7,025 bases of DNA from Microcaldota archaeon (lineage in GTDB: Archaea; Iainarchaeota; Iainarchaeia; JAADDC01), in contig JALUER010000107.1 in the NCBI GenBank assembly GCA_027043825.1, forward strand, positions 1 to 7,025. The letters run 5' to 3'. Below the pieces are notes generated by a model that was given only the letters and a program-made list of their open reading frames with translations, was not told the DNA's origin and searched no databases. A program made the translations under genes and the position numbers. Below, piece after piece: positions 1-6,067 of this stretch; position 1 is the first letter of the stretch; each line of letters starts with the position of its first letter.

Positions 1-620
1 GGGGAGGGGCCGTGCCCGGGAAGGTCCTGAGGATCGTGGAGATCGAGAGCGTCGACGTGGAGGCATGTGGAGGTACCCACGTGAGGAGCACGGGAGAGAT
101 AGGGCTGATAAAGGTCATCGGGAGGAAGAGCGTGGCGGACGGGATTGAGAGGATAGAATTCAAGGCGGGGCCGGCGGCGGTGGAATATGTCCAGGAAATG
201 GAGAAAATCCTCCGGCGGACCGCCGATGTCTTCAGGGTGGGGATGAGGGACGTCCCCAGAACCGCCGAGAAGTTCTTCGAGAGGGTAAAGGAGCTCGAAA
301 AGGAGCTGGAAAAAGAGAAGAAAAGACTGGCGGATGTCCTCGTTGAGCAGATAAAGGACGGTATTCTTGTAATGGAGGAGTCAGATCCGAAGCTGGCCAC
401 CCTCGTCTACGAGAGGTACGGAAAGGACCTGGTGGTGGTGTCGAGGAAGGGAAGACCCAATGTGATGGTCTTCGGGAAGAGGGCCCAAGAAGTGGCGGAG
501 GCGCTGAGGAAGGTGGGTGCCAAGGGAGGTGGAAAGGGCGAAAGGGCCTTCCTCTACGTGGAGGACGTCGAAAAGGCCCTCACCATCGTGAAAAAGTTAC
601 TCAACCAATCTTCTCCATGA
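1..620 (+). CDS. alaS: Alanyl-tRNA synthetase, C-terminal part (5' end outside the window)
   Basis: AlaRS charges tRNA(Ala) with alanine in the cytoplasm. Only the last ~205 residues are present; the frame is open to the left edge (first full codon at position 3, reading GGAVPGK), so the GTG at 12 is internal and not the start. The editing/SAD-like domain shows the zinc motif CGGTH (codons at 66-80), followed by STGEIG and a GxxRIEF..GPAA segment as in AlaRS and AlaX. A charged helical stretch (about 265-350, rich in KELEKELEKEKK) looks like the coiled linker. A DHHA1-type C-terminal domain follows, with the glycine-rich AKGGGKGERAF loop near 518-550. The 3' end overlaps the convergent DHH gene by 20 nt. 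Catalytic and anticodon-proximal domains lie outside, so their integrity cannot be judged. The family call is very secure. Confidence 0.96.
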   Translation, partial: GGAVPGKVLRIVEIESVDVEACGGTHVRSTGEIGLIKVIGRKSVADGIERIEFKAGPAAVEYVQEMEKILRRTADVFRVGMRDVPRTAEKFFERVKELEKELEKEKKRLADVLVEQIKDGILVMEESDPKLATLVYERYGKDLVVVSRKGRPNVMVFGKRAQEVAEALRKVGAKGGGKGERAFLYVEDVEKALTIVKKLLNQSSP

Positions 621-1632
621 CGTAGGTCCTTATGTCTGCCACGAACTCGTCCAAGGCCTCGAGGGGGACCCGCAGGCCGGCCGCAGGGGCGTGACCGCCT
701 CCCCTCGTGCCCCACTTCCTCGCCTCGTCCCTCGCGAAGACACCGAGGTGCATCCCGCGTTCCTGGGCGTTCTGGCACCGGAGAGAAAAGCTGTACCAGC
801 CGTTCTCCTTCGTCCCCACGGCCACCACGAGGTCAGGATTCCTCTTGGAGTAGACGGTGGCGACGGCGGACTTGAAGCGGGAGAACTCCGGCGGGAGGAG
901 GGCCACCAAAAGTGTCTTGTCCCTGTAGAGGCTGTACTCCTCTATGTTGCTGACGAGCTCCTTTAGCTTCCTCTCGAAGTCCTCTTTCAACCTGAGCAGG
1001 TCCTCGTTGCCCACGAAGTCGTCGATGCCCTCCGCCTCTTCCAGGGCCGAGAAGATGAGGGGCAGGTCCTTCTCCTCGCCCGAGCCCACCATGTGGGAGG
1101 CCAGCTCCACGGTTCTCTTGTCCAGCCCGTAGAAGTGGGGCTTCAGGAAGTCGTAGGAGGAGTCCCCGAAGGAGGAGACGGCCACCTTCCAGAGGTCCCC
1201 TCCCTTCACCACCTCGTCCCGGAAGAGGACGTAGACCAGGAATCCCGTGTTGTAGCGGGAGGCGTTGGGTATGTTGAGGAGATGGGGGTTGAAGAGGACG
1301 AGGGGGCCGTCGCAGGAGCAGGGATGGTGGTCTATCACATAGGCGGTTCTCTTCTCGGCCTCGAGGTACTTGACCACATCCTCAGAAGGAGTTATGTCCA
1401 GGAATACGGGCACGTAGCCAGGATGTTCTCTCAAAACGTCCAACACCCTGTCCCGGTTGGTCACCACGATGAGCAAGGAGGAATAGGGGCTCCTCCTGTG
1501 GAAATAGCGGGCGAAGAGGTGGGCTGCCACGATCCCATCCGTGTCGTTGTCCGCGATCAGGAGAAAGCGGCCCGATCTGGGCATCTTCGACAAGAACCGC
1601 TTACCCTCCTCCATCAGCCTTCCCAGGTCCAC
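601..1632 (-). CDS. DHH/DHHA1-family phosphoesterase (RecJ/NrnA-like)
   Basis: This 343-residue protein has the two-domain architecture of manganese-dependent DHH phosphoesterases, which hydrolyse phosphodiester bonds in ssDNA, short oligonucleotides or cyclic dinucleotides. Visible motifs: DNDTDG at residues 28-33 (motif I; an Asn takes the place of the usual His or Phe between the acidic residues), FLDITPSED around D79 (motif II), VIDHHP with D101-H102-H103 (motif III), and the DHHA1 glycine motif GGGHAPAAG at 311-319. The metal-binding acidic residues therefore look complete. The length is short for archaeal RecJ/GAN nucleases and nearer NrnA-like enzymes, so the substrate is undecided. 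The start is GTG at 1632: a TATA box about 25 nt upstream on the minus strand fits a leaderless mRNA. An internal ATG at residue 7 is possible. The 3' end overlaps alaS by 20 nt. Confidence 0.9.
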   Translation of the reverse strand: MDLGRLMEEGKRFLSKMPRSGRFLLIADNDTDGIVAAHLFARYFHRRSPYSSLLIVVTNRDRVLDVLREHPGYVPVFLDITPSEDVVKYLEAEKRTAYVIDHHPCSCDGPLVLFNPHLLNIPNASRYNTGFLVYVLFRDEVVKGGDLWKVAVSSFGDSSYDFLKPHFYGLDKRTVELASHMVGSGEEKDLPLIFSALEEAEGIDDFVGNEDLLRLKEDFERKLKELVSNIEEYSLYRDKTLLVALLPPEFSRFKSAVATVYSKRNPDLVVAVGTKENGWYSFSLRCQNAQERGMHLGVFARDEARKWGTRGGGHAPAAGLRVPLEALDEFVADIRTYVMEKIG

Positions 1633-1633
1633 G

Positions 1634-1640
1634 TTATAAG
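1634..1640 (+). promoter_or_regulatory. TATA box for nep1
   Basis: TTATAAG lies centred about 27 nt upstream of the GTG at 1664, the usual archaeal TATA-to-start distance for a leaderless transcript. It directly abuts the start codon of the divergent DHH gene. Assigned from sequence and spacing only. Confidence 0.5.
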
Positions 1641-1653
1641 ATGGTTTGGGGTA

Positions 1654-1661
1654 TTTTTATA
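1654..1661 (-). promoter_or_regulatory. TATA box for the DHH phosphoesterase gene
   Basis: On the minus strand this reads TATAAAAA, centred about 25.5 nt upstream of the GTG start at 1632. There is no Shine-Dalgarno sequence in front of that GTG, which fits a leaderless mRNA. The box sits just before the nep1 start on the other strand, so the two promoters are interleaved in the divergent gap. Confidence 0.55.
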
Positions 1662-1663
1662 CC

Positions 1664-2311
1664 GTGGAGATGAGGCTCTTGCTGCTCGAATCGGCCCTGG
1701 CCATAGTCCCCAGGAAGTTCAGGGACCACCCCACCGTGAGGAACTGGTGCAAGAGGTTCGGGAGAAAGCCCCACGAGGCCATCCTGGACGTGAACTACCA
1801 CTTCTCCATCCTCAAGGAAAAGGACTACCCCGGGAAGTGGGGCAGACCCGACATTGTCCACTTCACCCTACTTTACGCCCTGGAGAGTCCCCTCGCCAAG
1901 AAGGGGCTCCTGGACGTCTACGTCCACACGGTGGAGGGGAAACTCTTCCACGTGGAGAAGGGGACGAGGCTCCCCAGGGGCTATTCGAGGTTCATCGGGA
2001 TCATCAGCAAGGTGCTCCGGGGAATCGACACACCCAGGGTCCACCCACTGGAAACGGATGTGAACGAGCTCCTCAGGTCCTGGAAGGAGGAGGGCTACGC
2101 CCTCGTTCTCCTGGACGAGGAGGGAGAGAGGAGGACGGACTGGGTGGGAAGAGATAAGCTCGCCGTCCTGGTGGGGGCCTTTGCCCAGGGGCCCTTCTAC
2201 CAGGAATACTCCCACGACGAAAGGATTTCCCTCTGGGAGGAGCCCCTCAACACCTGGAACGTGGTGGGGGAGGTGATAGCATACAGGGAAAGGATTCTGG
2301 GGTTGTTGTAG
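1664..2311 (+). CDS. nep1: Nep1/Emg1: 16S rRNA pseudouridine N1-methyltransferase
   Basis: Nep1 is a SPOUT (trefoil-knot) dimeric methyltransferase that uses SAM to N1-methylate a pseudouridine in small-subunit rRNA (position 914 in Methanocaldococcus numbering) and takes part in SSU assembly. In the 215-residue form, family hallmarks are ILDVNYH (40-46), GRPDIVHF (60-67), SPL (75-77), TRLPRGYSRFIG (101-112, RNA-binding arginines), a LVGAFAQGPF loop near the SAM site, and the C-terminal knot segment NTWNVVGEVIAY. GTG at 1664 is chosen because it lies about 27 nt from TTATAAG and gives the N-terminal length I recall for archaeal Nep1; ATG at 1670 is a close alternative and TTG at 1646 is less likely. 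The sequence GGAGGTGAT inside its last codons may serve the next gene. The role sits well with the tRNA synthetase and guide-RNA neighbours. Confidence 0.93.
   Translation: MEMRLLLLESALAIVPRKFRDHPTVRNWCKRFGRKPHEAILDVNYHFSILKEKDYPGKWGRPDIVHFTLLYALESPLAKKGLLDVYVHTVEGKLFHVEKGTRLPRGYSRFIGIISKVLRGIDTPRVHPLETDVNELLRSWKEEGYALVLLDEEGERRTDWVGRDKLAVLVGAFAQGPFYQEYSHDERISLWEEPLNTWNVVGEVIAYRERILGLL
2269..2283 (+). promoter_or_regulatory. Candidate Shine-Dalgarno and ATA start for the DUF72 gene
   Basis: GGAGG (2269-2273, within GGAGGTGAT, complementary to the conserved 16S 3' tail) is followed after 7 nt by ATA at 2281, in frame with the DUF72 gene. Translation from there would restore the family's N-terminal VGCAGWS strand. 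The match may be chance, because these bases also encode nep1 residues (gag gtg ata). ATA is a very rare start codon. Confidence 0.3.
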
Positions 2312-2346
2312 GCTGTGCCGGATGGAGTTCCTTCAGACCAAAGCTG

Positions 2347-3030
2347 GTGTACGGCGAAAATTGGAAAGATCGTTTCTCCTCGGTGCTAAACGCCTACGCA
2401 CGCACGTTCAACTTCATCGAAGTTAACTCAACTTTTTACAGGTTTCCAAGGGTCGAAACCGCTCAGCGCTGGAGAAGGGAAGCCGGCGAGGGATTCAAGT
2501 TCTCAGTGAAGGCACACCGCTCCATAACCCACGAGAAGAGGTTCAAGAACGTGGAAGAGGAAGTTGAGAAGTTGATCGAAGTTAGCAGGGCCCTGAGAGC
2601 ATTCTTCATTCTGTTCCAGGCGCCGAGGAGCTTTAGATTCAGTGAAGAGAACTTGAACAACATCCTGGACCTCCTAAGCATCATCCCAGAGGACTTCGTT
2701 TATGGCTTTGAACTGAGGGGCTGGAAGGACGAAGAGGTTAAGAGGTTGTTGGAAAGGTCTGACGCCGTCCACGTGGTGGACCCCTTTGACAGGCGGTCCC
2801 TTCGGGGCGACCCCTTCTACTTCAGACTACATGGGAGCCCACCGGGGGAGAGGATGTACAAGTATAGGTACACAGACGAGGACTTGGAATGGTTGGCCCG
2901 CTACGTCGGAGAACTGGGAGGGGAGGTCTACGTCGTCTTCAACAACGTCTGGATGTGCGAAGACGCCGCGAGGTTCAGGGAGGTAGTCCTTCAACGATCC
3001 GTCGGATCTCCTGAAAGTCTTCCCTCATAA
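2347..3030 (+). CDS. DUF72 (YecE-like) family protein; true start probably upstream
   Basis: DUF72 proteins are TIM-barrel-like proteins of unknown biochemical role. Family motifs are clear: FIEVNSTFYRFP (residues 23-34 from the GTG at 2347), FSVKAHRSITHEKR, FILFQAPRSF, YGFELRGW, FYFRLHGS followed by a YKYRYTDEDLEWLA segment, and VYVVFNN near the end. The GTG at 2347 gives 227 residues, but the same frame upstream encodes GCAGWSSF (2311-2334), the conserved first strand of the family, so the N-terminus is incomplete at GTG. No ATG, GTG or TTG occurs in this frame between the stop at 2155 and 2347. An ATA at 2281 behind a good Shine-Dalgarno would give 249 residues. It follows nep1 and is probably cotranscribed with it; its 3' end overlaps udg on the other strand by 56 nt. 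Family call secure, function unknown, start uncertain. Confidence 0.88.
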   Translation: MYGENWKDRFSSVLNAYARTFNFIEVNSTFYRFPRVETAQRWRREAGEGFKFSVKAHRSITHEKRFKNVEEEVEKLIEVSRALRAFFILFQAPRSFRFSEENLNNILDLLSIIPEDFVYGFELRGWKDEEVKRLLERSDAVHVVDPFDRRSLRGDPFYFRLHGSPPGERMYKYRYTDEDLEWLARYVGELGGEVYVVFNNVWMCEDAARFREVVLQRSVGSPESLPS

Positions 3031-3565
3031 CATCTACCAGCTCCTTTCTCCGGAGGGCGGCGGCCGGGTGGAAGGTGGGGAAAACGCGAATGGTTCCAAG
3101 GAGCGTGGAGGAGATGTAGAGTTTTCCCCGGGCGTCGCTGAGTTTTCTGTATGGGATGCCAAAGCGTTCGCAAGTCCAGGCCCAGGCAAAGCGGCCGAGG
3201 GTGACGATGAGCTTGGGGGAGAGGGCCACGATCTGGCGCTCCAGGTAGGGGGAGCAGGCGGAGATCTCGGAGGGAGTGGGGTCCCTGTTGTTGGGGGGAC
3301 GACACTTGAGGACGTTTGTTATGTATACATCTTCCCTTGTGAGGCCTATGGAGGAAAGGAGCTCGTCCAATAACTTCCCTGCCCTTCCCACGAAGGGACG
3401 CCCCTGCAGGTCCTCGTTCTTCCCGGGAGCCTCCCCTATAAACAGAATACCCTTTCTAAAACCTCCCTCACCTGGAACGGGATTTGTCCTGGTCTTGTGA
3501 AGCGGACAGCGGACACAGCGGTGGACTTCCTCCTCTATCCGCCTCATCTCCTCCCAGTCTACCAT
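2975..3565 (-). CDS. udg: Type-4 (family 4) uracil-DNA glycosylase with 4Fe-4S cluster
   Basis: This enzyme removes uracil (from cytosine deamination or dUTP incorporation) from DNA as the first step of base-excision repair, a job of special weight at high temperature. The 196 residues show the four cluster cysteines C17, C20, C88 and C104 in the family spacing. Motif A is GEAPGKNE (44-51), followed by GRPFVGRAG (55-63) and ITNVLKCRPPNNRDP (82-96); the C-terminal active-site motif is TFHPAA (H166). Length and motifs match a complete family-4 enzyme. The ATG overlaps the glyS stop by 7 nt (ATGGTAG), with GGAGAGG about 5 nt upstream, so the gene is very probably translated by coupling in a glyS-udg operon. 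Its 3' end overlaps the DUF72 gene. Confidence 0.95.
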   Translation of the reverse strand: MVDWEEMRRIEEEVHRCVRCPLHKTRTNPVPGEGGFRKGILFIGEAPGKNEDLQGRPFVGRAGKLLDELLSSIGLTREDVYITNVLKCRPPNNRDPTPSEISACSPYLERQIVALSPKLIVTLGRFAWAWTCERFGIPYRKLSDARGKLYISSTLLGTIRVFPTFHPAAALRRKELVDVMREDFQEIRRIVEGLPP

Positions 3566-5022
3566 GACATCCTCTCCAGGAGGTAGTCCACGAGGTCGTC
3601 CACACCTACCCGCTCCTGGGCCATGGAGTCCCGCTCCCTCACGGTGACGGTGTTGTCCTCTAACGTCTGGTAGTCGACCGTAACGGCGTAGGGCGTACCT
3701 ACCTCGTCCTGTCTCCGATACCGCTTCCCTATGCTCCCCTTCTCATCGTACTCCACCCTGAAGAACCTTCGGAGGAGGTCCCGGATCTTCGTTGCCTTTT
3801 CGGGGAGGCCGTCCTTGGACACGAGGGGGAAGACGGCCACCTGGACTGGGGCAACCCAAGGCTTGAAGGACAACCAGACCCGCTTTTCGTCCTCCCGGTA
3901 GGAGGAGTAGAGGATGGACAAGATCACCCTCTCCACGCCAAAGGAGGGTTCTATCACCCAGGGGACGAACTCCGTTCCGTCCTCCCGCTTTATCCTGTAC
4001 TTGTCGTTCCCAGAGTACTTGGCGTGTCTGGAAAGGTCGTAGTCGGAGCGGTGGGCAACACCCTCGATCTCCTTCCAACCCAGGTCGTCAAAGCGAAACT
4101 CCACGTCCCAGGTGTCCATGGAGTAGTGGGCCCTCTCGTCGGGAAGCTGCTGACGAATCCGGACCCTGCCCATGTCCACGCCCACGAGCTCCAGGAACCT
4201 CAGGGACTCCACGACCCAGTAGACCATCCACTCCCGGCCGGGGTAATCACCGACGACCTCGGAGACCCGGCGGACCTCCCCGTCCCTTCCGTTTTCCTGG
4301 TCCTCCACCGTGAGGGTGAGGACCTCGTAGTCCTTCACGTCGTCGTAGAAGGGACAGGCGTCATCTTCCGGATCAAAGAAGAACTCTATCTCCATTTGCT
4401 CGAACTCCCTTAGCCGGAAGAGGAAGTTCCTTGGGGATATCTCGTTGCGGTAGGCCTTGCCCATCTGGGCAACGGCGAAAGGGATCCGCTTCCTGTTCCC
4501 TATGTAGAGGCGGGGGAAGTCGGCGAAGATGAGCTGGGCCGTCTCGGGCCGGAGGTAAGACGTGATCCCACCATAGGGACCCACCCTCGTCTCGAACATG
4601 AGGTTGAAGTAGGTGGCCGGCTCCAACTCGCCCCCGCAGGCGGGGCACCGTAGGTCCGATAGAATCTTGTTGATTTCCTCCAGGGAAGCGCCCTCCACGC
4701 TCTTCCCCGTGAGGTCCTCTATGAGGTGATCCGCCCGGAAGGTGCGGCCGCAGGACCTACAGCGGGTGATGGGGTCGTGGAACTCCTCCACGTGGCCCGA
4801 GGCCTCCCAGACGCGAGGATGGGTTACTATGGATCCATCCAAGCCCACTACAAAGTCCTTCCTCTCGACGAAGTACCTCCACCAGACGTCCTTCACGTTT
4901 TTCTTCAACTGGGAACCCCTAATTCCCCAGTCGTAGAACCCTGACAGCCCACCGTACTCCTCTGCCGTGGGGAAGGCGATATTCACCTTGGCGGCAAAGT
5001 CTGCCAGCCTCCGGATGTCCAT
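3559..5022 (-). CDS. glyS: Glycyl-tRNA synthetase, archaeal/eukaryotic (alpha2) type
   Basis: A class II synthetase that charges tRNA(Gly) with glycine. The 487 residues read in order: N-terminal GFYDWGIRGSQLKKN (28-42), a zinc ribbon with C88/C91 and C126/C129, FNLMFETRVGP and RPETAQLIF (158-166), motif 2 with YRNEISPRNFLFRLREFEQMEIEFF split over 191-215, ERAHYSMDTWDVEF, EGVAHRSDYDL (320-330), motif 3 EPSFGVERV (358-366), and an anticodon-binding domain from about 390 (PVQVAVFPL) to the end, including GKRYRRQDEVGTPYAVTVD. It is shorter than many archaeal GlyRS (mostly over 550 residues as I recall) and closer to the compact bacterial alpha2 form. The ATG at 5022 lies 25-26 nt from TTAAAA on the minus strand, suggesting a leaderless message. 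The stop overlaps the udg start. Confidence 0.96.
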   Translation of the reverse strand: MDIRRLADFAAKVNIAFPTAEEYGGLSGFYDWGIRGSQLKKNVKDVWWRYFVERKDFVVGLDGSIVTHPRVWEASGHVEEFHDPITRCRSCGRTFRADHLIEDLTGKSVEGASLEEINKILSDLRCPACGGELEPATYFNLMFETRVGPYGGITSYLRPETAQLIFADFPRLYIGNRKRIPFAVAQMGKAYRNEISPRNFLFRLREFEQMEIEFFFDPEDDACPFYDDVKDYEVLTLTVEDQENGRDGEVRRVSEVVGDYPGREWMVYWVVESLRFLELVGVDMGRVRIRQQLPDERAHYSMDTWDVEFRFDDLGWKEIEGVAHRSDYDLSRHAKYSGNDKYRIKREDGTEFVPWVIEPSFGVERVILSILYSSYREDEKRVWLSFKPWVAPVQVAVFPLVSKDGLPEKATKIRDLLRRFFRVEYDEKGSIGKRYRRQDEVGTPYAVTVDYQTLEDNTVTVRERDSMAQERVGVDDLVDYLLERMSW

Positions 5023-5044
5023 GGTGGTATAGGACTCCTTCTCG

Positions 5045-5050
5045 TTTTAA
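5045..5050. promoter_or_regulatory. AT-rich TATA-like core between glyS and the M29-like gene
   Basis: TTTTAA (plus) / TTAAAA (minus) is centred 25.5 nt upstream of the glyS ATG on the minus strand and 27.5 nt upstream of the ATG at 5075 on the plus strand. A single element may therefore position both divergent transcripts in this 52-nt gap. TATAAT at 5063-5068 lies too close to the plus-strand start to act for it. Confidence 0.45.
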
Positions 5051-5074
5051 GCAGTTCGGGAGTATAATTGTAGC

Positions 5075-6010
5075 ATGATAGGTATCATGCGGGGAGTTTT
5101 CAGGGCGGTCACAGAGTCTCTCAAGATAAAGCCAGGAGAAGAAGTGGTTATAATCACTGACCACAACAAGGAGGAGATAGGACGGGCCTTTGCCCTGGCA
5201 GCGGAGGCCGTGGGAGGAACCGTTTCCTATATCGTCATGAAGCCCACGGGCCACCACGGAGCCGAGCCTCCCCGAGTGGTGGCCGAAGCCATGAAGGCCT
5301 CGGATGTGTTTATCGCCCCAACAACCTATTCACTCACCCACACGAAGGCCCGCCTGGAGGCAACGAAAGTGGGAGCCCGGGGGGTAACCCTTCCCACCAT
5401 AAACGAAGAAATTATCCGGAGGGCCGTCGACGTGGACTACAAGGAACTCAAGAGCATAACAGACCGTGTCTACAAGGCGGTCAAGAACGCACACATAATA
5501 AAAATTACCAACAGGTTCGGGACGCTCCTGAGGCTCGATGTCTCCGACAGAAGCTGGGTACTTGACGACGGGGACTACTCCAAGCCGGGCAAGTTTGGGA
5601 ACCTTCCAGCGGGGAGCGTTTACATTGCACCAAAGGAGACCAACGTGGAAGGAAAGATCGTGTTCCACTCCTTTAAAGGGCTCGGTGAGGGAACCGTCGT
5701 CATCAAGGGAGGAAAGGCTGTGGATTTCAGGGGAGAACTGGCAGAAAAACTGAAGGGAACCCTGGCGCCCCACGGAGAGAACGCCTTCATCGTGGCCGCC
5801 TTTGGCATAGGAACCAACCCCAACGCCAAGGTGACCGGAAACCCCCTCGAAGACGAGAAGGCACTGGGCTCCGTATTCATCGCGTTCGGTAGAAACGTTG
5901 ACATTGGCGGAAAGAACGACGCGCCAGTACACGAGGAAGTGATAATACTTGAACCCACCATAGAAGTGGATGCAAAGCCCATTATGGTAAACGGGAAGCT
6001 TCTCGTGTAG
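5075..6010 (+). CDS. M29-like (aminopeptidase T / COG2309) protein, probably with altered metal site
   Basis: The 311 residues resemble the short archaeal relatives of M29 aminopeptidases (AmpS/AmpT), metal-dependent exopeptidases that release N-terminal amino acids. Matching segments are PGEEVVIITD near the N-terminus, GNLPAG followed by VYIAPKETNVEG (175-193), GIGTNPNAKVTGNPLEDEKALG (244-265), FIAFGRNVDIGGKNDAPVHEE (268-288) and the EPTIEVDAKPIMVNGKL tail. Compared with the family pattern I remember, the Glu after PAG is Ser181, the Glu before LGIGTNP is Ala242, the His of HIAFG is Phe268, and the HxD pair is H286-E-E288. This suggests a weakened or lost metal centre, hence either a non-peptidase role or a divergent subfamily. 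ATG at 5075 fits the TATA spacing; ATG at 5087 is an alternative. The stop abuts the antisense sRNA. Confidence 0.82.
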   Translation: MIGIMRGVFRAVTESLKIKPGEEVVIITDHNKEEIGRAFALAAEAVGGTVSYIVMKPTGHHGAEPPRVVAEAMKASDVFIAPTTYSLTHTKARLEATKVGARGVTLPTINEEIIRRAVDVDYKELKSITDRVYKAVKNAHIIKITNRFGTLLRLDVSDRSWVLDDGDYSKPGKFGNLPAGSVYIAPKETNVEGKIVFHSFKGLGEGTVVIKGGKAVDFRGELAEKLKGTLAPHGENAFIVAAFGIGTNPNAKVTGNPLEDEKALGSVFIAFGRNVDIGGKNDAPVHEEVIILEPTIEVDAKPIMVNGKLLV

Positions 6011-6067
6011 GCTCAGCAGTTACCGTCCGGTCATCACGTTTCAGCCTGGGACGGCGTCATCATCGCC
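6010..6067 (-). ncRNA. C/D box 2'-O-methylation guide sRNA
   Basis: The minus strand shows a complete archaeal C/D sRNA of about 58 nt. C box AUGAUGA (6057-6063), 12-nt D' guide CGCCGUCCCAGG (6045-6056), D' box CUGA (6041-6044), 3-nt spacer AAC, C' box GUGAUGA (6031-6037), 14-nt D guide (6017-6030), D box CUGA (6013-6016). All four boxes match consensus exactly. GGC (6065-6067) and GCC (6010-6012) can form the terminal stem, with one extra G on each side. Such RNAs assemble with L7Ae, Nop5 and fibrillarin to direct 2'-O-methylation of the target base paired five nucleotides upstream of D or D'. The D' guide can form 10 pairs (one U-G) with the conserved 23S P-loop CUGGGGCGGC, placing methylation on G2251 (E. 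coli numbering). I found no target for the D guide. It lies in a non-coding gap, antisense to its neighbours, and its last base overlaps a stop codon. Confidence 0.85.

Noticed and set aside
12..14. GTG at 12 as the start of a stand-alone AlaX-type protein
   Set aside because: The frame is open to the left edge and GGAVPGK continues typical AlaRS sequence; the coiled linker and DHHA1 tail also fit full AlaRS.
1093..2157. Long plus-strand open frame of 354 codons across the DHH gene and nep1
   Set aside because: It is a shadow of two well-identified genes in other frames; its translation is low-complexity (G, P, H, R) without motifs.
2322..2324. ATG at 2322 as start of the DUF72 protein
   Set aside because: It is in a different frame and runs into a stop near 2424 without family motifs.
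5063..5068. TATAAT as promoter of the M29-like gene
   Set aside because: It is only about 10 nt from the ATG at 5075; a start 25-28 nt downstream would fall after both candidate ATGs.
5330..5932. 200-codon minus-strand open frame inside the M29-like gene
   Set aside because: Antisense shadow of a recognised family; no motifs and no promoter or ribosome site.
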